Shown here piece after piece: positions 45,618 through 57,200 of a stretch of 64,000 nt of DNA. The notes under the pieces are model-generated. The model did not search any database. It was not told where the DNA came from and saw only the letters and a list, made by a program, of their open reading frames with translations. Positions within the stretch are counted from its first letter, which is position 1. Each line of letters opens with the position of its first letter. This stretch comes from Colias croceus. Taxonomy: Eukaryota; Arthropoda; Insecta; Lepidoptera; Pieridae. The translations under genes and the position numbers were made by a program. The stretch is from NCBI RefSeq assembly GCF_905220415.1, contig NC_059551.1:7202001-7266000 (forward strand). Direction: 5' to 3'.

Positions 45618-48600
45618 ATGGAGTCGTGGGTAAGAGCAGTCGTGCTTCTGGTGGCTATAGCCGCCGTGCTCGGAACACCGCTGGTCAACGATCTTGAACC
45701 AGGAAATGGTAAGTTTTTTATGGCTAATTGTATTAAACCGTTTTAATGCTAGGTTAACCCCATTTCATTCTGGTTTTTATTTAAGAAACATGACGATGTA
45801 GGTAAGGGGTTCCTGTATACGATTAATATTTACGACGCTCATAAGTTGTTTACGAAAAATAAAATTAGTTTATGCAAAATAAATAGGTACCTAGGTAAGA
45901 GATTAATAATTGATGATGAGTATATTCTTTAGATATTTTAGCATAATTATTATTACATCACAATAATAATAATTAACACCTGTATAGATGATGTATCACA
46001 TTTTTAAATAAGTACCTACCTGGACGTTAGTTAGATAGGTACATTTTTATACAATGCAAAAGCGAAATTTGTTTTATTTTTCGATCAACTTTATATAAAC
46101 CACAGAAGACACCTAAACGTAGAGCTGAAAGAAAATTTTGAGAAGATTTTCACCGGACAAGTAGATTCTTCTCCAATCTTATCTTTATTTGAAACCTTAT
46201 ATTTGTACTATATTTGCATGTAATTATATATACATATATTTTGAAATATTGGAAACGAGGGAAAAAGTCTATATATAAAGCCTTTAATTTTCCACAACCT
46301 TAAGCGCATTTTCCTATCGACAGTTCCGTGGACATCTAAACATTACCGGAACTTGGGCCAATTATTCTGAACATACATTTTCCTTGATAGAATCGTGATC
46401 AAAATCTAATATGTAAAGTTACGGAAATTCAATAGAATAATTTATTTCTAATCTATGCCAGTAATGTCGCAAAACAAAGCTTCATCATCTTTGCACAGAA
46501 ACAATATTTTAATATAACTTAGGTACCTAACTACCTACCTATGTATTTTAAGAAAATTATCACATGTAAGTATGTAGAGACATTGAAACTGTAAATTATT
46601 CATTTAATAAAATATAATCATATTTTCTAATCTAACAATAATATACGGGCAACTATAACATTCGTACCAATACAAATTATACAACAGTAAATCAATTTAA
46701 AACGCGACGTCTAGTTACATAATAAATTATAACCAATATTAAAATTATTTCTCCGGTCTGGCAATAAAACGTTTTAAATAAATATTGATTACTTGTCCTG
46801 CCTAAAAAGCGATCCAATTTGTAGGAAAATTTGAAAGTCCTCAAAGAAAATTGTATAACTACCTACTCATACCTAGATTATAATATTCATAGATTAGGTA
46901 CCTATACAGTTTCAAAATAACCAGTAAACTCGTCACGGGTTAAAACTTAAATCTATGTTTTAAATAGCATCGCAAATTGTGTCAACTCTACAACCGTTAC
47001 AATTTAGATACTGGTCAAGATCAAGCTTAGCGTAAATGAAAACCGAACCTCGTCCAGAGAAAGCCATTAAACATGTCGATGAAACGAGATCCGCATACTA
47101 ATTAACATTTCTATTATGGATTCATTAAATGTTCTTATAGCCCGCCGTAAAGTTGAACAATACTGGTATCCTTTGCAATAAATCAATCGACTACTTTCTT
47201 GTTTCGTTATTCATAAAATCAAAAGTGAAACTATTTAACGCGACGCATGGTCAAAATAATGAATATATTATGAGTTAAAAGAAAACGGATAACCCGATAA
47301 TTAAGATACCTACAAGCTCTCAGTCAGATTATGGTATGATTTAAACTCGTATTTAAATATTGTGGTATTTCAACCTCAATTAATATAAACAATGTAACAA
47401 AGATTATATCTGAAATTACCATGCTAACATAGGAGCCAACACAAGCATCGTCCGTTGATTGAAACAAAGGATTATTATAATTGTACCTATTCGTTAAATT
47501 ATAGCAGTGATAAATTAGCATTTAGAAATCATATTATTGTTGGAATATGAAAAATTGGGATATAGATACATAAATAGTAAATTAAATAGTGTTCATTTAT
47601 CATTCTTTTCATAAAATACGAGTATGCATTATTCTTTTATTCACATCAATAATCATCACTAATCTCATGTAAATTTTATTTTATTGAGCATTTACGTTAA
47701 TAAAATGTATTTGTAATTGAAGTAGTTACCTACATGTTTATCATCATTTTTAGAATGGCCCGATCTTTATTCTGTTAAACAACCAAGTGAACCCGAGGAA
47801 CCTGCTTATGTTGAACGTATAGAAGGCGAAACCACTGATGATCCGGTAAACGCTATTGCTGAAGAATTGCCACCAAAAAATGTTGATGAGATTAAAGAAG
47901 AAGTCCCACAAATCATAGCAAGAGCTGTGGAAGATGAAAAAGACGACAAAGTAGACTATTCTGGAGCTCAAGTATGGCAAGTTTCAACAGAAAAGAGCGG
48001 CGTGCGCCTTATACTCGGAAGACTACGAAGGAGGAATTGTAAGTATCACATAATGCATTAATATCAGTCCTCTTTGTGTGAAATTAAAAAATCACTCAGT
48101 GATTAATGTTTCATTTGTAATTTCATCTAGTGATTGCAACATGGTCTGGAAACCACTCGTACGTCGACGTTCTCGTCAAATCAAACGCAGTAGAAAACGT
48201 AACAAAATTGTTCCAGAGAGAAAACATTGATTTCAATATAATCATTGATGACCTGCAAAAAAGGATCAACGAAGAGAACCCTCCCCTTGACCAAAATGAA
48301 ATCGAACTTCAGGATAGAAGAGGTAAACATTTGTCTTTTCTTTTATATATTTTGATATTATATGCCTAACTCTTGTCTATAATACCTACCTATTCTTTTG
48401 CTCAAGAGCTTAAAAGATGGAATTATTATTCGTAAACAACATTCCAGGGGATGATGTGGTTTTGTTACAGCAAGAGCTTACAGTTTTTGGCGTGATAGGG
48501 CATACCACCGTCGCGTAGGTTATATAGGTGCCTACATGGGATATAATTCCCTCAACATTCCCATGGAGTATTGGCCGAATGCGAACTGGGGTTCGTCGTT

Positions 48601-51600
48601 GAATTCAAAAGCACTGCAAACATTTGCACCTTCAAGTGTCTAATTTGTCGTTTCTAATAGTGGTGTGTTGTATGTTATTAATATTTAGAAATTTTGCATG
48701 GAAAGTAACTTTAGTTAGGTACCATAATCGTGAATAACCAGTCGTGGTTGCAGGTTGCTAGCTACGTAGAGGGAAAGTTGGCAGAATGAAGGGCCGTGAG
48801 GTACCTACTTGTTAGTGTATATCTATAAAAAGATGATTTCTTGGTTTATTATGTTAAATTATAACTCTTAAGCCGATGAATAGAAAATAACGTTGGCTAT
48901 TGGGAAATAGAAATATGTTTTTTAAATAAACTCATTATTTTTAAAATAGGTACATAACTTTGTGATCGGTTTACTGAGAGATATTAAAAACGAATAAGTT
49001 ATATTTTTTCGATATCATTTAATCAAAACACATTTACAGGTCATCGCATGACGTGGAAGCAATACCATAGAATTGAAGACATTCACGGCTTTTTGGATTA
49101 TTTAGCAAAGACGTATCCTGCTATCGTCAGTGTAAAATCTATTGGAAAATCTTACGAAGGCAGAGAGCTCAAGGTACCCACAGTTCCTTTTATTTTTTTA
49201 TTCCAGGGTAATGTAACTGGTTCACGATCAATGTTATGGGAAAGATTATAAACATAATAATGATCTTATTTCTTCCAGATTCTACGCATATCCAATGGTC
49301 AAAGGACAAATAAAGCAGTCTTCATAGACGGTGGTATACATGCAAGAGAATGGATAAGTCCAGCTACAGTGACGTATCTAATAAATCAAATTGCAGAAAA
49401 CTTCGATGAAGAATCAGACGAAATTAGGAACATCGATTGGTAAATATATTTGTCATCAGTATTTTTTCTTCGATCGTTCTATCTCTTAATGTAAAAACCC
49501 ACAGAGAGTTGAACGAGGAAAAGCAACCCACTTTTGATTTTTAAAATAAAAATCTTTATGGCTATGCCATATAAATACTGTACAAATACAAAAAAAAATC
49601 TGTGGGAATGGTAGATTTAGTTGAGTTTGAGTTTGAAATCACAAAACATAACTTCCTATAACAATTGATGCGTCAACTTGGTCCACATGAAAATAATATT
49701 CACTGGCACATTCGAACCATAAAGATTTTTAAAAAGTAAATTGTATATCGAAGGAACAAATTTAAAGCACTAAAGCCACTTTCTATAAATTATAGTAAAG
49801 CAGGTCGCATAAAGCGGGTAAACGACTAATAATAAGAAATCTTTATAACTAACAAGTCGGACACATATTATCTAATTATAGTCGCTCGCTTTTATTAACC
49901 GGTGTATAATATGAGAAATAGGTAATATACATTCTGTCGGATGTATAGCATATTATTATCTTAGGACCCATGAATATCTAGCGAACAACGGGAAAAGGAG
50001 TTAAAGATTCTTATACGGGACTTTGCCTACAGGTATTTCTTACCAGTGGTGAACCCAGATGGTTACGAGTACACACATAAAGCTGATCGTCTGTGGCGAA
50101 AGAATAGGAAACCAACAATTGGCACCAGACAATGTATCGGTACTGATCTCAACAGGAACTTCGGGTAAGCATTATCTATAAGCTCGTCGTCGTCAGTCTT
50201 CGGCACTACACAGAATGGAAATTTGCAATAGGCCCTGGAGGAAAAGTACTTCAAAACACTCTTTTATTATTATTCGTATCGATTGGAAAATGAAATAGAA
50301 TACTTGGCTATTTCAATGTTTTCGACGGAATATTTCCTATCCGCTGTATTTCATTATTTAAGTACTTTTCCTCCAGGACCTTTACAAACTTTACACTCTA
50401 TAACTATATGTTCAAAATGTATAAATTCTTATTTGTTTTGTGCAGATATCGATGGGGAGGCAAGGGTTCGTCATCAAATCCATGCAGCGATATATTCCGT
50501 GGTACCCGTATGTTCTCCGAACCAGAATCAAGAGCCGTTGCAGTAAGTGCCAAATATTTATTGTTCACTTAGAATTTATACAGTTTAAATTTTCAGGAAA
50601 CCAAACTAAGCTTGTTTGTTTGATATATAGCAATAAAGAATATTTACTCTTAGAAAAAACTTGTGAGGCGTTTCATACGCCAGAAACATTTTAAACGGCC
50701 GTTAATAAGCCGCGCTCTTTCACTCTCACTTATAAAACAGATCTCGCTAGCTCGCATACACGAATCGGGCGATTACCTGACTATCGTATTACTATTTTGG
50801 AGCGTGTACAACATATTTTAAAAAAGATGTTTGTATAAAAATAAATATAAATTGGGGCATGGCAAATTTCATTCAATAACTTGATATTTATTACCGTGAA
50901 AATATAACTTGATTTAGAGTAGGTACATAATATGAGTTTAGATAAGCTAATAATTTGAATTTGTAGAATAATAATTAATATCTCAAGTAATGTCACTTGA
51001 AAGAAGTGGAGTCCTCAAGAATACCTTTTCATAATAAATAATTAATATTAAATATAAGTGTGTGATCCAGCAATAATGAAGAACACTTAAGAACTTTCTA
51101 CTGACTCTTGTTAGATAAAATTGATGAGAAAGATAAAGTTTTATCAGTAATTATCTAAGCTAATTTGAAAGCCCTTCACCATAAAATTATTAAAATACAT
51201 GGCGGCGCAAAACAAAACAAATAACTTTCACAATTCAAGAAAAATGCAAACATAAATTCTTAATTTGTCATGGACTAAATTTAAACTTTTTATTCTTTAT
51301 CAACATACAAAGAGGTTCCTTGCTGGTGCTGGTCCTTTACTATATACAAATAATGAAATTAAATGACATTTACAGGACTTTATCACCAACTCGGCAGCTA
51401 ATTTCTCGGCATACCTGACCTACCACAGCTATGGGCAGTATCTCCTCTACCCATGGGGCTATGACAATGCAGTCCCTCCAGATCACAAAGACTTAGATTT
51501 AGTGGGAAAGGAAATTGCTGCAGTAAGTTTACTAAGTATACTCCTACATGATATGCTGACATCTTCACAATAATAATACTATTTGCATAACTACTTGTAG

Positions 51601-52191
51601 TCAAATTACAGTAAATCATTATTATGGTATTATATGGGTTGATTTGGTTAATAACTCAGGCCCCGGACACAATAGAAAATCTATTGTGTCTGGGACCGAT
51701 AGGGCTTCTTGGGGCTCAATGGGTTAAGAACCATTTCAGGCAACAGGATCAAGTTGACTATATTAACACATCAAATACTAATAATACATTGTTAATTTGA
51801 TGCCAACCATGGCTACCGGAGTTGTTCAAAAAGAAGACAAGTAGATAATTTCATGCAAATCCTACTCGGTCACTTTTCATTGTTGAGTATTGCAGTTTGA
51901 GTAACCAACACATATTATTGGAAGAATTTTTAAAATTATGTTAATTTACAGGCCATCCAGCAAGCAGGTGGAACAAAATACACAGTGGGATCATCAAGTG
52001 GAGTCCTATATCCCGCAGCTGGGGGCTCCGACGACTGGGCAAAGGGCCAGGGCATCAAGTACTCCTTCACCATTGAACTTAGTGACACTGGCAGATATGG
52101 CTTCATTCTACCAACATCCTTCATTGAACCAGTGGCTAAAGAATCCATGGCTGGAGTGAGAGTTCTTGCAAAGTACTTGCATAAGACATAA
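45618..52191 (+). CDS. Secreted zinc carboxypeptidase B-type (peptidase family M14A)
   Basis: This enzyme removes C-terminal amino acids from peptides and is made as a secreted proenzyme. Nine exons join in phase to 492 residues: 45618-45708, 47754-48038, 48131-48322, 49040-49173, 49279-49439, 50033-50164, 50446-50542, 51376-51522 and 51952-52191. A hydrophobic signal peptide covers residues 1-20. An acidic segment (about 31-103) precedes the propeptide, which begins VWQV. The catalytic domain shows GGIHAREW (zinc ligands His255 and Glu258), NPDGYEYT, DLNRNFG (substrate-binding Arg329), TYHSYGQ (zinc ligand His381), Tyr433 and the catalytic Glu455 in the FTIELSDTGRYGF motif. Asp440 sits where bovine carboxypeptidase A has Ile255, which predicts preference for Lys/Arg. 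At 492 residues it is longer than the usual 420 because of the acidic segment. All key residues are intact. A role in larval gut digestion is plausible but not shown. Confidence 0.95.
45709..47753 (+). other. First intron of the carboxypeptidase gene
   Basis: A 2.0-kb AT-rich intron. No exon, RNA gene or complete transposon was recognised. Confidence 0.75.
48323..49039 (+). other. Third intron of the carboxypeptidase gene
   Basis: This is intron sequence between exons 3 and 4. A moderately GC-rich patch (about 48460-48640) shows no coding support. Confidence 0.7.
49440..50032 (+). other. Fifth intron of the carboxypeptidase gene
   Basis: AT-rich with nothing recognised. The donor (TTG|GTAAAT) splits a Trp codon that is completed at 50033. 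Confidence 0.75.
50543..51375 (+). other. Seventh intron of the carboxypeptidase gene
   Basis: It holds the 45-bp copy of the neighbouring minus-strand gene (50629-50673). Otherwise it is AT-rich intron with nothing recognised. Confidence 0.75.
50629..50673 (+). repeat. 45-bp near-identical copy of a neighbouring coding exon
   Basis: The segment matches the reverse complement of 52578-52622 at 44 of 45 bases and keeps the encoded peptide SNKEYLLLEKTCEAF (SNKEFLLLEKTCEAF in the gene at 52305-52667). It lies in intron 7 of the carboxypeptidase gene in the opposite orientation. The similarity stops sharply on both sides. No element ends are seen. Confidence 0.85.
51648..51727. mobile_element. 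TTAA-flanked mini-element, copy 4 of 4
   Basis: TTAA lies at 51648 and 51724. The unit has GGCCCCGG, the exact palindromic core ACACAATAGA-AAA-TCTATTGTGT with one-base asymmetry, then GGGGCTCAATGGG. It lies in the last intron of the carboxypeptidase gene. Confidence 0.75.
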
Positions 52192-52262
52192 TTTTAATAT
52201 TTAAGCATTTATTTAAACTAAGGTTGTGATTTATATTATATTTTTAAGTAAATTATTTATAA

Positions 52263-52273
52263 AATAAAATAAA
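52263..52273 (+). terminator. Polyadenylation signals of the carboxypeptidase gene
   Basis: Two overlapping AATAAA words lie about 70 bases after the stop codon, close to the end of the convergent minus-strand gene. Confidence 0.6.
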
Positions 52274-52304
52274 TTATTCTATGCTGATGTGTTGTTTTTC
52301 TTAC

Positions 52305-52667
52305 CTTTCCATTTGAGCTCTTGTCGTTTTCTTTATGTGGTTCAACACTAGGTTCAGTTACTTTGATATCAGGAATACAGCAATCGCCAGGATATGAAAT
52401 AACATTGTTTGCAGCAACTGGGCTACTCTTAAGTAAATTTTCTGTTTCATTAGCTATGTCTTCAGCCCTTTTTAATATCATTTCTACATCTTCGTCATCT
52501 CCCATCTCTGTTTCTTTATTGTGAGACAGCTTTTTAATCTCATTAAATATCATTTTTATTTCCTCATCGCTGTCTTTAAACGCCTCACAAGTTTTTTCTA
52601 AGAGTAAAAATTCTTTATTGCTATTTTCAAATGACTTCACTTCTTTAGAACTAGATATTGAAGACAT
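52305..52667 (-). CDS. Unrecognised small acidic protein, first exon
   Basis: An ATG frame of 121 codons starts MSSISSSKEVKSFENSNKEF and reaches a strong donor (GGAAAG|GTAAGA) at 52304 in phase 0. If not spliced, the frame stops at 52257 after 136 residues. The protein is acidic and largely helical in character, with a possible coiled coil around LEKTCEAFKDSDEEIKMIFN, EIKKLSHNKETE and VEMILKRAEDIANETENLL. No signal peptide or membrane segment is seen. The composition is coding-like (few stops, strong charge patterning), and a fragment of the exon is duplicated at 50629. I do not recognise the family. Downstream exons, if any, would lie within or beyond the carboxypeptidase gene and were not found. 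Confidence 0.6.
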
Positions 52668-54205
52668 GATTACTTTAATAGTAATAAGACACCATAAATT
52701 AAATTATTTAATAATGCTCATAGAAGTGCTGTGATCTCAGAAAATATATTTATATTCTGTTGCTAGGCAACCGGGAAAATTTGAAGACTGAAACATCGAA
52801 AACTAGTTACTAGAAACAACAAACAAAATTGCACCAATTTTCAGTGCTAATGTCAAATGTCAATTGTCAATAATTCAATGGTGACACGTGACAGGTGACT
52901 GCAAGCAAAACCGCGAGAAACTGTAGCGAGGTAGCAAGAAATCTTCAAATCTATACTTAATATTATAAAGCTGAAGAGTTTGTTTGTTTGTTTGAACGCG
53001 CTCATCTCAGTAACTACTGGTCCGATCTGAAAAATTCTTTCGATGTTAGATAGCCCATTCATCGAGGAAGACTATGTACAAGGAATATACTACTTTCTAC
53101 CGAGAGCTATATAACATCACGCTAAGGCCAACACGAGCGGAGCCACGCGGGTGAAGCCGCGGGCGGAAAGCTAGTTTCAAAATAAAAATTGTTGCCAACA
53201 TATTGTGTACAGTTTCGTACTCTATGTGATAAATCCACCTTACTGTTCTGTGGATAAATCCCAATTTAGATTATTAATCAATAAAATTAATATAAGAAGG
53301 AATGAGCGATTATAATATAGGTTTGAGATTGAGTGTGGTTTGAGTCACGTTACTTGCTCTGTGGAAACCAAGTGGAAACACGTTCGAGTTGTGGTACGAG
53401 TGCTGTTTGAGTTACTGGTCGATTAAGGAAAGCTGGCATGTTCACAGTACTCACACTTATGCAATTTTACTATACAGTATGTTCAAAATAAATGCGATTC
53501 TAGTGTACCTAGACTTGAATTGTAAAATGGGTGCGTTGTAGATAATATGAAAACTCTCATTTAAAATTACAATTTAAAAGTAACTCAATCGATGAACTTA
53601 ATTATTTATACTCATACCTAATCAATTTTATTGTATTATAGTATTGATAATCATTCAATTATCAAATACCTAATAATTAAATTTCATGTCATATTCAAAA
53701 TAACGATATAAACAATACCTAATAAGCGAAACCTTAGCACGTAAGAGATAAGGCTACATTACAATAAAAGCTGTATTGTTCAGCTATATATGTAAACGCT
53801 GCGCGCGAGAGAGATGGGCAGACTTTTCATCTGTGCTTTTCATGATGCGTATGCAGTATGACGTCACGCCGCGCGCGTCTTCATAGACACTATACAATAT
53901 GTGCAAAGTGTGAATGTGTTTACGTTCCAGCTCTTCTTAATCGGCCAATATTGAAATACGATAATTAGTATATTCTGTCATCTGTGGTCAATTCTAACGA
54001 ATAGCTAGATTCTAATCTGTGATTCTAACTGATAACTGACAGTCACACTGACAGTCGACATACCGAAACAAATGTCAAACAATATTTGTTATATTTATAT
54101 TTTATCTCTCTATCATTTTATTTGATAATATAAAGTATAAACTCAGAAATAAGTGTAATTCATTTAATATTTGATATTTCTTTTATTCCAATTACTATAT
54201 CCAAA
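52668..54205. other. Spacer between the small gene and PRPF6
   Basis: These genes are divergently transcribed. A Helitron-like copy lies at 52950-53174. A GC-rich stretch with CGCGCG and TGACGTCACG (about 53798-53890) may be repeat-derived or regulatory. The rest is AT-rich. Confidence 0.5.
52950..53174 (+). mobile_element. Helitron-like non-autonomous copy
   Basis: It starts TCTATACTTAATATTATAAA after an A and ends GAAGCCGCGGGCGGAAAG then CTAG before TT. It belongs to the same family as 25108-25300 and 40238-40419, and this one is in plus orientation. Confidence 0.8.
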
Positions 54206-57200
54206 ATGTCTGTGCCACCACAAGCATTTGTAAATAAAAACAAAAAGCATTTTCTTGGTATTCCAGCTCCTCTTGGTTATGTAGCTGGTGTTGGTAGAGG
54301 GTAAGTTAATAGTTATTATATTAAGAAGTCATGGTATCTACTGAATTCAGGAAATGCGATAGTTTACCCACTATATTTTTATTTCAGTGCTACAGGTTTT
54401 ACCACACGATCTGATATCGGTCCAGCCAGAGACGCAAATGATGTATCGTAAGTATTATTAAATTTATAACAATTTACTTCTACAATCTTTATTTTAATAG
54501 AGAAAAATATTATGCCTTTGCAATTAAAATGTAATATTTTCAATAACGTGAAATTTGTGTTTTCATTTTTAAGTGATGACCGCCATGCACCGCCAGCAGC
54601 TAAACGCAAGAAAACAGAAGAAGAAGATGATGATGAAGATTTGAACGATTCTAATTATGATGAATTTTCAGGATATAGTGGCTCTCTGTTTTCTAAGGTG
54701 CATTTTTTATATTAAATCTGTTTTCATGCAAGTAATTGTTATTTATAATTTATATTGTATTCTATTTTATTTATTTATTTATTTATTTATTCAGGGCTAC
54801 TTACAAAACATACACCAATAAAATAACAGATATAAAAGATACAAATATATATAGCTAAGTGTTGTTTTACTTATAAGTTGCCACGGTTTGTTAACGGACA
54901 AAAAGAAAAAGAAAAATATACAATTTATTAAAATGACTAAATGACTATTTTGATTATTAACAAAATAAATCTTAGTTAAAAAAAATACATATTTAATTTT
55001 AATACAACTGCAGACTACATGTTTATATTTGTTATACACATATAAACATGTATGCATTATATTTGTTATTACATTTACAGGATCCATATGATAAAGATGA
55101 CGCTGAAGCTGATGCTATTTATGAATCTATTGACAAAAGAATGGATGAAAAAAGAAAGGAATACAGAGAAAAACGTTTGAAAGAAGACTTGGAAAGATAT
55201 CGTCAAGAAAGGTACAGTATACATTATCTATCTTTTTACCCATTTGAATTATGGACATATTAGGTAAGATATTGATTATATTATAAAAACCATTTTGTAC
55301 TGTTCCACTGAATATTTATGATAATTTTTTTGATGTTTGTGTAGTTCTACATCGCAAGCATAAGTAACTCCAAGATAATCATGTCTGTCAAAATGTTTCA
55401 GGCCCAAAATCCAACAGCAATTTTCAGACCTCAAACGTGAATTGAAAACAGTGTCAGAAGATGAATGGGCTGCAATACCAGAAGTGGGTGACGCGCGTAA
55501 TAGAAAGCAGCGTAACCCGAGGGCTGAGAAGTTCACACCTTTACCTGATAGTGTGCTGTCAAGGAACCTTGGTGGGGAGTCAACGACTTCTATAGATCCT
55601 GGTTCTGGTCTAGCATCTATGATGCCTGGTGTTGCTACACCTGGAATGCTGACACCTTCAGGTAACTAATGTTATTCCAATAAACTATTTTGATGTAAAA
55701 GTGGTTAAATTTTGGTGATAAAATAGTGATACAAAATTATAATTTTTGTCCTATTTAAAAAACCTTAATGAAACAAAAATATTTTATACCAAAATCAATG
55801 TCTTTTTTTCACACATTCAATCCTTGTTTCGAAAAACTAAAAAATATGTAGATATTATAAATTTATAATATTATGTAGTTATTACACTATGTATTTTATC
55901 CTACATTTGTAATCTATTTTATAATTTATTTGTACAATTTTCTTCTAGGTGATTTGGATTTAAGAAAAATAGGACAGGCAAGAAACACATTAATGACAGT
56001 GAAACTATCTCAAGTATCAGATTCAGTCACTGGACAAACAGTAGTAGATCCAAAAGGATACCTAACAGATCTGCAGTCTATGATACCTACATATGGTGGG
56101 GATATCAATGATATCAAGAAGGCTAGGCTATTGCTCAAATCTGTGAGAGAAACTAACCCTAATCATCCACCTGCATGGATTGCTAGTGCTAGACTTGAGG
56201 AGGTTACAGGTAATGTGATAATTTAGTCTGAACATTTTTTGTAATTGCTGTTATTGTCACATGACTTATTTAGATTATCGAAATTGTGTTATGAATCTAG
56301 ATTGTAGGACTATTATCATCTGAAAGTAATTGTGAACTTTTTGCCTGATAATTCATCAACAAAAGAATAACTATTCTAAAATTAAAAAAAAAGCAGGAAA
56401 ATGTTGGAACAATGGCGTAAATGCCATTACTGTGGCAATATTTTGACTCTAATATAACATACAAACACATAAAGTTTTAATTGCGCCTGGTAAATCTGTT
56501 TCCTTCTATTACACATTTTAATAATATTTTTATTAACATTTCCTGTCTTTAAACTGTTAAAAATAATTTCTTTATGATCTAAATAACAGGTAAAGTCCAA
56601 GCTGCTCGTAACCTCATCATGAAAGGTTGCGAAGTGAACCCCAGTAGCGAGGAGCTATGGCTTGAAGCAGCTCGGTTACAACCCATAGATACAGCGCGGG
56701 CTGTCATAGCGCACGCGGCTAGGAATTTGCCGCACAGTGTGAGGGTGTGGGTGAAGGCGGCTGATCTGGAGCAGGAGCCTAAGGTACCATAGATAATATT
56801 GTATAGTCATAGGTTATAGAATGTTCTGTAATCGGCAAAGTGTTAGCTTGCAACTTCATAATGGAAAGCTGCAAAGCGAAGTCGATCTGGAGCAGGAGAC
56901 TAAGGTTACCATAGATACTGTATAATCATAGATTATAGAATGTTCTGTAATCTTTTAAGTGTTGTCTTATTTCCTCATAATGAAAGGCTGTAAAGTGAAG
57001 CCGAACTGGAGAAGGCGAGCATGGATAATAATGTACCATAGATATGGTACATTATTGGCTATCTAGCCATAATTAAAGCCAGATAACCATAGAGAATAAT
57101 TACTATAGATTGACATAAACTTTATAGTAGGATTGAAGAATATGCACCTTTTAAATAGTCCATAAAAATATTTTAATTTAAGTAATAGGACTTTCTGACA

